DNA of 64,000 nt. Origin: Gorsachius magnificus. Taxonomy: Eukaryota > Chordata > Aves > Pelecaniformes > Ardeidae. Shown here in pieces: positions 56,506 to 64,000 of this stretch. Within the stretch, counting starts at the first letter, position 1. Each line of letters begins with the position of its first letter. The stretch is taken from assembly GCA_034008185.1 (NCBI GenBank), contig CM067082.1, positions 10,834,984 through 10,898,983 on the forward strand. The letters are read 5' to 3'. A model generated the notes under the pieces. That model made no database searches. It was not told the origin of the DNA and was given only the letters and a program-made list of their open reading frames with translations. The position numbers and the translations under genes are program-made.

Positions 56506-59500
56506 CAAGCTGGGAGCCATCTTATCCTTTAACCTCACAGGGCTGAGAGATGCAGGTACAGGGGAATACCCCCAGATAAATGCTCTTCAGTGGGCTCAGA
56601 TGTTGGCCTTTCATCCTGACCCTGACCATGGTGTCCCTGGCACTGCTGCTGGAGAACAGAGAAAATTTACCCACTCAGCTGCTCCTTTCCCAACTTTCTA
56701 AACTTTTCCTAAAGTGTATTTGATAACATGAAAACCTGTATTTTCCTCTTGGACAATCCAATGAAAGATCCTTGGCAAAATCACCTTAAATCTTTTCCTT
56801 TAGGCTCATTCTAGCTTTGCGTGATGTAAGACTGGGGCAGGGGGTGTGCACAGCTGCTAAGGAGTGAGCGCTGCAGTGCTGTTTGCTGAAATAACGTTAC
56901 TTGGCAGGCTAAAAATCTGAGTGCAAGCCACCTTTAAGCTGTGCCAAGTGGCTATTTTGAGTCTGAGAAATAGGCAATACCTCTAGTGTGCTAAAAGTTC
57001 AGGAATTCTCTTTATTTTGATTGCACATCCATAACAGAGAAACCAGTGCCCTTTGCTCCAGCAAGACGTAAGCAAGTGTTGAAAAGTAGCAGGGTCCTGG
57101 CTGATGTCTCTCCACAGTGAAATGCATCTTCTACTTCCAATTCTCAAAGTATGGGAAAGGGTTTTGGCCAGTGATCAGGCTCAGGAAGAGTTTTGCATCC
57201 CAGAACACTGAGGAAAACTGCCTGGCTGTGGGTGACTATGCAACGACGGCGCTGTAGGAAGAAGGTCAGCATCTCTGTGCCAGAGATGGATGGCAATCCC
57301 AAATGACTGCTCCAGTGCAATGTGTAGCCTCATCCCCGTGAGTCAGACCTGCCTCATACCCAAATGACTTCTTCCCCTTGGGCCAGCCTTATGTGGCATA
57401 TCATGTCACTGAGGTTCATGCAGTTACAAAATCCAGCCCAGCTGAAAATGGGCAAGAACCGCTTTAGGGTCTGTCATTACAGCTCTTCTGTAACAGCTTG
57501 CGGACTTGCATGGCAAAGTCTAGTGTTGGTCTCACACTGGTATTTGTCCAGGCTTACTGGAATTGGCTGAACTGAGGGTCATGGGAGGGCTGGTGAAACT
57601 GCATGAATGCAATTGTAGTGTGAGAACAAAAATAAATGGTACTACACCCATCAGCTCTGGTCCACGAATAACAGAGATTCCTGGTTTGGAGGATGTGGGG
57701 CAATTGTTTAATTAGTGCTCGATGGGATTATTTTTCCTTTTTATCACTCCTTTTAAAGCAGCATGTTTAAAACCAAGGTTGCAGGAGAAGGGGCGAGTCC
57801 ATGGAGCCCTCATGCCCCCTTCTGGGGTATGGACCTCCACCAACAGTGACCCCCAAAAGCCATTCCCTAGGGAGATCGCCCTTCCCATCTCCATGGCCCA
57901 AAGGTACTGTGGGATTTGTGTGTTTCTACTCAAAGGGCCTTTGAAGGAGACAGTGAGTGCTAAGGGAAAGCTATCAAATGATCCCTCCCGCTCCTCCTTG
58001 CCCTCTCGGCAGTCTGGGGGCCGCGTGGCTTTAATTAATCAGTCGGCTCACGCAATGACGCTGACACAAATGGCACCTGCTGTTGTCCTCTCCCACGTAA
58101 GTGCCTGTGATAAATGGCACGGGGGGTGCTGGCCAGAGATTCCAGTTGGCCGAGTGGAGATGGATGCTTGTGTCCCTCTCTGTGACGGAGGATTTAATCA
58201 TAATGAAGAGTGAATACGTAGGGCAAACGGCTTCAGCCTGCTCCTCCAAGGAGGGTGCTGCAGGCTGGTTCACAGAGAGCCTTTTCCAGTGGCTTAGAAA
58301 TGCACAAAAGGGACCCTGTTCTCCATTGTGTGCCAGCAGTTGGGTTTGTCGCAGGTTAGTAACATTTTAGAGGATATTTTAGGTACCTTTGTATGGGAGG
58401 CTGGTAGCTGCTGCTCATCCTTAGCCCTTCCCATGTGTGATGTACTATGAGTTCCTCTCCCCCAGCAGAAATGTCCTGGCTGGTGCCATCAGGAGAGCAG
58501 CTCTGCTCCAGCCTGTGGGAGGTGGAGACACTGCTTCTGCCATGCCCGTGTCTGCCAGGCCGGGCTTCCACAAGAAATGGGCATCAGGTACATCTTCAGA
58601 TCCTGCTGACCCAGATAGCTTTTCATGGACCGTTTAGTACATCCAGAGTGGGGAGTCTGGGTTTTCCAAGTACCCTGAATCCCCCATTGCTCCTCTCCCT
58701 GCCAGCACTGTCTCATTGTGAAATCCCAAAGCCCCATCCACCAGAAAAAAATGTTTTGAAAGGAGCCAGGACAGAGGGCAGTTACACATATGCCCAGCTC
58801 CCCTTTTGCAGAAGCGTCTCACAGATATCAAAAATTCTCAGGTAATGGGGTATCTGGTGGTGGAAATGATACAGGGGCTGGAGGAAGAGCATAGTGGTGG
58901 GGCCAAGAGCGGGTCCAGTTTGCTAAGGCTGAGTTCCGTGGGATTTGTCCTGTCTGTGGTGTAAGGGACTGGATGGGGAACGCAGAGTCTGGAGCATAAA
59001 GCCTCACTCTCTGGTGCTCGGACTGGCTGCACACAGCCTGCAAAATCTCAGGGGTCTCTCTCAGTCCTGGCCTACCAGATCAGAAGATCATGAGCTGTTT
59101 CCACCAAGGGCATCATTGGAGCCTTCTCCAGTGGCCAAGGAGAGAGCTTGTAGTGTCTGCAGTGTTTTGTTTACTATGCTACATGACTGAGAAATTGATA
59201 TTTGTATACTTATTGACTTCTCCAGGATGATTTCAGCAACCCCTATTAAGGATCCCATTCTTGAAGTAATTCTGTAGTCATCTTTATAAATGATGTTACG
59301 CTTCTGCATAACCTCATCCATTTAATCTTACTATATCAGCTATGTTTTTTGGTTTTTTTTTTTTTCATGGGGGAATTGCAGAGTTCCTTGTTGTTTTGCT
59401 AAAAGAAGACCCCAAAAAGCCTTCCAGGCACGAACTTTTTTCAGTCTGTGCTGAGCAGGGTGATTTAAGACTGAAAATACATGTTTCTGTCAGAAGTTTT

Positions 59501-61589
59501 TGACAGTGCAATTTGAATGTGGAGAAGTGTCCAGCCTTTTCTCCTCTGACAGCTCGTTGTACAGGTCTGTGTGTCAGTGCACCATATGGGGGCATTGCCC
59601 AGCCTGGGGTCACCGGGGAGACCTTTACTCATCGCTCTGCCACTGAGCTGGACATGTGGGGAACCGGAGATGCCGTCTGCATGCCAAATGAGATCAGTCT
59701 TCCTGATCTTCCCTTTTCTCTGCTTCAGGACCCATTGATCACTGTCAGTGAGCGTCTGCTGGGTCTCCCCTGAAATAGTGCCTTTTTCTGTTGCTTGCTC
59801 TCTGGATCCCATCAAGGGCTGAAAACTCCTTTTGACTTCAGTGATACTTGGATCTTCTTCTTTGAAAAAGAGAAAATAAAATACATTATTAACTCTGATC
59901 CACATCCCCTAAAGAATTAGAAATAATATCAGTAAAAAAGCTGGAGTTGACTCAAGGCTGACTCGTGCTGCTGTAGGCAGGCAGGACAGGTTTTGATTTG
60001 CAATGCAGTTGCCGTTAGAAAGCAGAGGACCGCGTGGTCTGCAGGCAGCGTGTTAGCCCACATCCATGAAACAGCTTCATTCTCCTGCCTTCTTCTCAGA
60101 CTCCAGCTTCTGGCTGCTGTCCAAGATGGGACGAAAGATCTTGCACCGGATTAAATGTTCCACATCTTCCCATCCATGTGAAACAGAGAAAGCCCTTTCT
60201 TTCCTTTTATTCCTCCAGGCTAGAAGTTGTTGAAATTCAAAGTGCTGGGTGTGGGCTGCCCAGAGTTTTACTGTTAACCTTCTTTGTGCTGATGAGAGCT
60301 GAAGGAATTTTTGAGATATGTGGGGGCGTATGCTCCAGGGCATTGCAGAGCTTTGTTACAATGACCCCAAATTGCTCAGGTTTCTGTTTTCTCTTGCAAT
60401 ATTAGACTTCTGCTCCTCGTTGATCCTCTTGTCCATGAGTGCAGAGATGACCCTGCCATCTCACAGGTGACTCCTGAGCAAGCTGACACGATGGGTTAGA
60501 ATTGGTTGGATGTCTCTCATTTCCAGCCTGCACCAACCCCTTCCCAGGCAGTGGTCAAAATTTCCCTTGGAAAGTAGAAATGGAAAGTGAAATGGGATGG
60601 TGGGGTTTGCTCACTTTTCAGTGGTCACACAGGTTTTCACCCTAGGGTACACCAGTCCTGTGGAGCTACATTAGCAGCATTGCTTGTGTTTTCAGCAGAG
60701 AAGCCCTGATGTGACTTGACTGTGGAAACTGAACTCCTCCTTCAACCACTGCGGTGTGTGTCTGAGGGCAGGAATTAAATGACCACTGATGCGGTTTTGT
60801 TGCACCAGTTTTGTGGGTAACAACAGTCTTCATAAGTTGTATGGGGGAAAAGTTAAAGGCACATTTGATACTTCAATAGCTGAACCTTCTTCATTTTCTA
60901 GAGAGACCTCAAAACACTCAGGATTAATGTAGCATGTGAGAGTAACTACGCTTTCCCAGGGTATTCTCTATACCTTTGGTTCCCACAAAGCACATTCTGG
61001 TCTTTTCCCTTTGGACTACTTCTAAAGTGTGAACCCACTGTAAAGACCCTTTATAAATCAACCCTTTTGCTCATGGAAAGATAATTTAGTACCATGGCAC
61101 ACTAACCATTTTGTTCAGGCACTGCCACCAGAGCCTGCTTAATGAGCTGATGGATAATTCTTCCCAGGAGAAGGCAAAAGTCTGGAGAGTAGAAATAACT
61201 TGAACAGATTCTTCCCTTGGTCAATATGGCCATGAGTCACAGTGAGAGGAGAGGCACTACCAAGATTTCCTTTCACCCAGTGCTTCCTGACCACTCAGCG
61301 TCTCCTCTCCTGCAGGCTCCTTCTTGTTCCTTCCAGGGATGCCATGGATGCTTTGGAGATCAGAAGAACTGGCACAGTGCTGCCTTTGCTATCACCTCCT
61401 GAGCTGTGCATGGCATGGGAGTGAAATGTGAGTGTAGAAACATTACTGGTTTATGTTGTGAACACTTACAGAGCCCTGGACTTCACCTCTTTGGTGGTTA
61501 TGTCATGTCTCAAGCAATGAACTACCTGTGTTTGTCTTTAAGGACTCTCAGTTTTTGTACTCCTCCAAGTTCTCTATTTGAGACACTTG
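56506..61589. other. Intergenic, one exon-like minus-strand segment, otherwise nothing
   Basis: The longest frame (57722-58213, +, 163 codons) has no domain features and is within what chance gives in 64 kb. The segment 59465-59880 on the minus strand is discussed as a finding. A T-run lies at about 59350-59365. Confidence 0.4.
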
Positions 61590-61736
61590 GGCTTGATTTC
61601 CCTGGAAGTGTTCAAGGTCAGGTTGGATGGGACTTTGAGCAATCTGATCTAGTGAAAGATGTCCCTGCCCGTGGCAGGGGACTGGATGACCCTTAAATGT
61701 CCCTTCCAACCCAAACCTTTCTATGATTCTATGATT
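61590..61736 (+). mobile_element. CR1 LINE 3' terminal fragment
   Basis: Reads GATTTCCCTGGAAGTGTTCA, AGGTCAGGTTGGATGGGACT, GATGTCCCTGCCCGTGGCAG and CCCTTCCAACCCAAACC, ending in the tail CTATGATTCTATGATT. Classic CR1 3' end; about 150 bp survive. Confidence 0.92.
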
Positions 61737-62984
61737 TTCAGTGGGTCTAAGCATCCACAGGTTCTGTTACTACTTAGCCATGTACTTTTATCCAAATCCC
61801 CCTTTGCAACACATTCTCCCCAATTCTAAACTTTGGTAGAGCTGTGATTTGGCTCTGCTTATACAAAACCTACTATAAATATACAGCTGCTGCCTTGCTT
61901 TCTTCCCAGTGTTTTTACTTTATTATGTTTCCCAGACGCATACATTTTAACATTCCTTGTCACGTTACTATCAGACGCAGAGGGAAGTACAGACTGCTGT
62001 GTTAAATCACATAGCATCAATGAGCCTGAGCAATATTCAGTGGTGCATGGATGTGCCAATTAAGAATGCATCCTACTTGCACAGTCTGGACGCTTTTCTC
62101 CTTCAGAGGGGTCTGATTGTTTGCTTGCAATTATTTGGTAAGTCTAATGAGGCTGAAAAGAGGTCAGATCACTTGTAAATGTCTTAGAAGTGTGGAAGCA
62201 GATGTGAATCTATGTCTGTAAAATTTAATGTTCCAAAGACTTCAAAGTAAAACAAAACAATTTCCCTGGAGTCCTGACTCTGCAGACTGAATATAAAAAT
62301 AGTTGTCTCCTAGTCTGTATAACCTTCAGGACTCTGGAAAGAAACTGCTTGCCAGAATCAAAGACTTGTTGCATTCAGTCTGTCACTTGTCAAACCCAAT
62401 GCTGTCATTTCAGACTAAATACTAATATGCTGACATTTCTGCTCATCATGCCCTGGCTGTAGACATCACTGCTGGAAAAAAACCACAGGGCTAATGATAT
62501 TTTTTGCTTTGGCCACAGGTGGTTTCTACTGAAATTATTGGCTGAGCTTCCACTGATTTTCCTAGAAGAAGGACCAGGACTCTTGCGTGTGTTTATCAAT
62601 CACAGTAAACTGTACTTTATGCAAGACTGAGATTGTGGCTTCCTATCCTTCTCCATCCTGGGAAATCTTCCTATCCCGGAGAGATAAGGGAACATACCTG
62701 AACCTTAACCCTTCTTTGAATCAGGCCTTCTTTCACCTTGCAAAAGCTGTGATGACCCGAGCTGGAGAATAAGCATAAGTTAAGTTGAGTTTGCTCCTTT
62801 AAAGATTAAAAAATACTTGCCTTTTTAATGTTGCCTCCTGTTATTACATTATTAGTCATTATTTATAAAATTGTTATTCCTCTGTGAGTTTGTTTTAGGC
62901 ATGGAATAAACATGTAGGCTCTGGGGAGACCTTTCAGTACTTAAAGGGGGGTTAAAAGAAAGATGGGGACAAAATTTTAGCAGG
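61737..62984. other. Intergenic, nothing identifiable
   Basis: AT-rich sequence with short ORFs. An exon-like 31-nt segment (62107-62137) lies between TTTTCTCCTTCAG and GTAAGT, without partners. Confidence 0.35.
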
Positions 62985-63272
62985 GCCTGTTGTGAAAGAA
63001 CAAGGGCTAGTGGTTTTAAACTAAAAGAGGGTAGATTTAAACTAAGTATAAGGAAGAAATTTTTTTACGATGAGTGTGGTGAAACACTGGACCAGGTTGC
63101 CCAGAGAGGTGGTAAATGCCCCATCCCTGGAAACATTCAAGGCCAGGTTGGATGGGGCTCTGAGCAACCTGATTGAGTTGAAGATGTCCCTGCTCATTGC
63201 AGGGGGATTGGAGTAGATGACCTTTAAAGGTCCCTTCCAACCCAAACTAATCTATGATTCCATGATTCCATT
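62985..63272 (+). mobile_element. CR1 LINE 3' fragment
   Basis: From GTGGTTTTAAACTAAAAGAG through GGTTGCCCAGAGAGGTGGT, GGCCAGGTTGGATGGGGCTC and CCCTTCCAACCCAAACTA to the tail CTATGATTCCATGATTCC. Related to the element at 61590 (same CCAACCCAAAC end) but longer. Confidence 0.93.
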
Positions 63273-64000
63273 ATTCTGTCTAGGTTACCGACCCTCTAAA
63301 AAGCTTAGTTCCAAGACAGACAAGTGAATAAGCAGACAATATTCTCCAGTTTACAAAGAGATCCAAGCTCAAATTTAGCAAGACCTCAGGTTTGACATGT
63401 GTATAACACAAAGCATGCATATAGTCTCTGGGGCTAATCACCAGTGCCAGGTTCAGGACGTGCCAAAGGTATTTTTTTTCCCTGAAAAGATTTTGCACTA
63501 ACTTCCCTTAAAATCAATAAACTCTAGCTATGGAGCATTTGAAGATCTGGTTGGGTAGCCAAGTTTTTTTAAATGCCTTTGAATTTTGGCCTAAAATGGC
63601 TTTCCTAATGTCATGTTGTGTATTTCTGGTGGGACTGCCATGGGAATCCAAACTCCTGCTGTCTCATTCCAGTACCTTACAACTTCCCATGCTCCCCTTA
63701 CTTTACACAGATATGAAATAGGGACACTTGTACCCATTTGGTGTCCTTGAAGCTTTGTAGAACTATGTTGCACAATGTTTGCAGACTGCCTGGAAGAAAA
63801 AGCATGGCACTGGAACTAACACCTTTTTTCTTTCTTCCGCTTTCTTTTTTTTTTTTAAAGAGTTATAAATCTACTTGCCAAAGTTACATCCTTCTGTGGC
63901 TTGGTCGTTGGTCAGTTCCACATCAATGTGTTCATTATATAATATGCTGATGTGGAAATTGCCGGAAATTATTGCTTCCTATTACATAACTGTTGCTGCG
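63273..64000. other. Intergenic, nothing identifiable
   Basis: Only short ORFs; a T-run at about 63847-63857. The window ends here with no gene edge visible. Confidence 0.4.

Noticed and set aside
57722..58213. 163-codon + strand ORF
   Set aside because: A few ORFs of this length are expected by chance in 64 kb; no domain, signal peptide or splice context.

Overview
The window is vertebrate nuclear DNA from a bird. The evidence is CR1 retrotransposon 3' ends with the terminal ATTCTATGAT-type tail, a solo LTR of an avian ERV-L-like family, large AT-rich introns, and a multi-exon gene whose protein is almost residue-for-residue vertebrate CYRIB. The species cannot be fixed from sequence alone. 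There are no prokaryotic operons, tRNA or rRNA genes, or CRISPR arrays.

Region 1 (1-25,260, + strand) is the protein-coding part of CYRIB (FAM49B), a Rac1-binding inhibitor of the WAVE/Scar actin-nucleation pathway. Ten consecutive coding exons give 324 codons plus stop, the usual family length. Coding exon 1 exists as two tandem, equal-length alternatives (6971-7053 and 8066-8148). Both carry the ATG at the same offset and end in the same phase, so they give two alternative N-termini. One key splice acceptor, before coding exon 7 at 19273, lacks its AG. Positions 1-6970 are 5' intron or untranslated sequence holding a CpG-enriched patch and a CR1 fragment. Intron 9 carries a perfect 5 x 24 bp minisatellite.

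Region 2 (25,260-33,280) is repeat-rich intergenic DNA. It holds a 1.1 kb CR1 with a nearly intact reverse-transcriptase palm ORF, a second, older CR1, and an antisense solo LTR (30551-31109).

Region 3 (33,280-48,790, + strand) has no gene I recognise. It does contain six short open segments bounded by canonical splice sites, most with very good acceptors, whose phases chain into one 188-codon reading frame ending in a stop with poly(A) signals 300-350 bp downstream. I report it as a candidate undescribed gene; it could also be a lncRNA or a coincidence.

Region 4 (48,790-64,000) is mostly unannotatable intergenic sequence. It has four CR1 remnants, purine-rich and simple-sequence tracts, and one isolated exon-like open segment on the minus strand near 59.5-59.9 kb.
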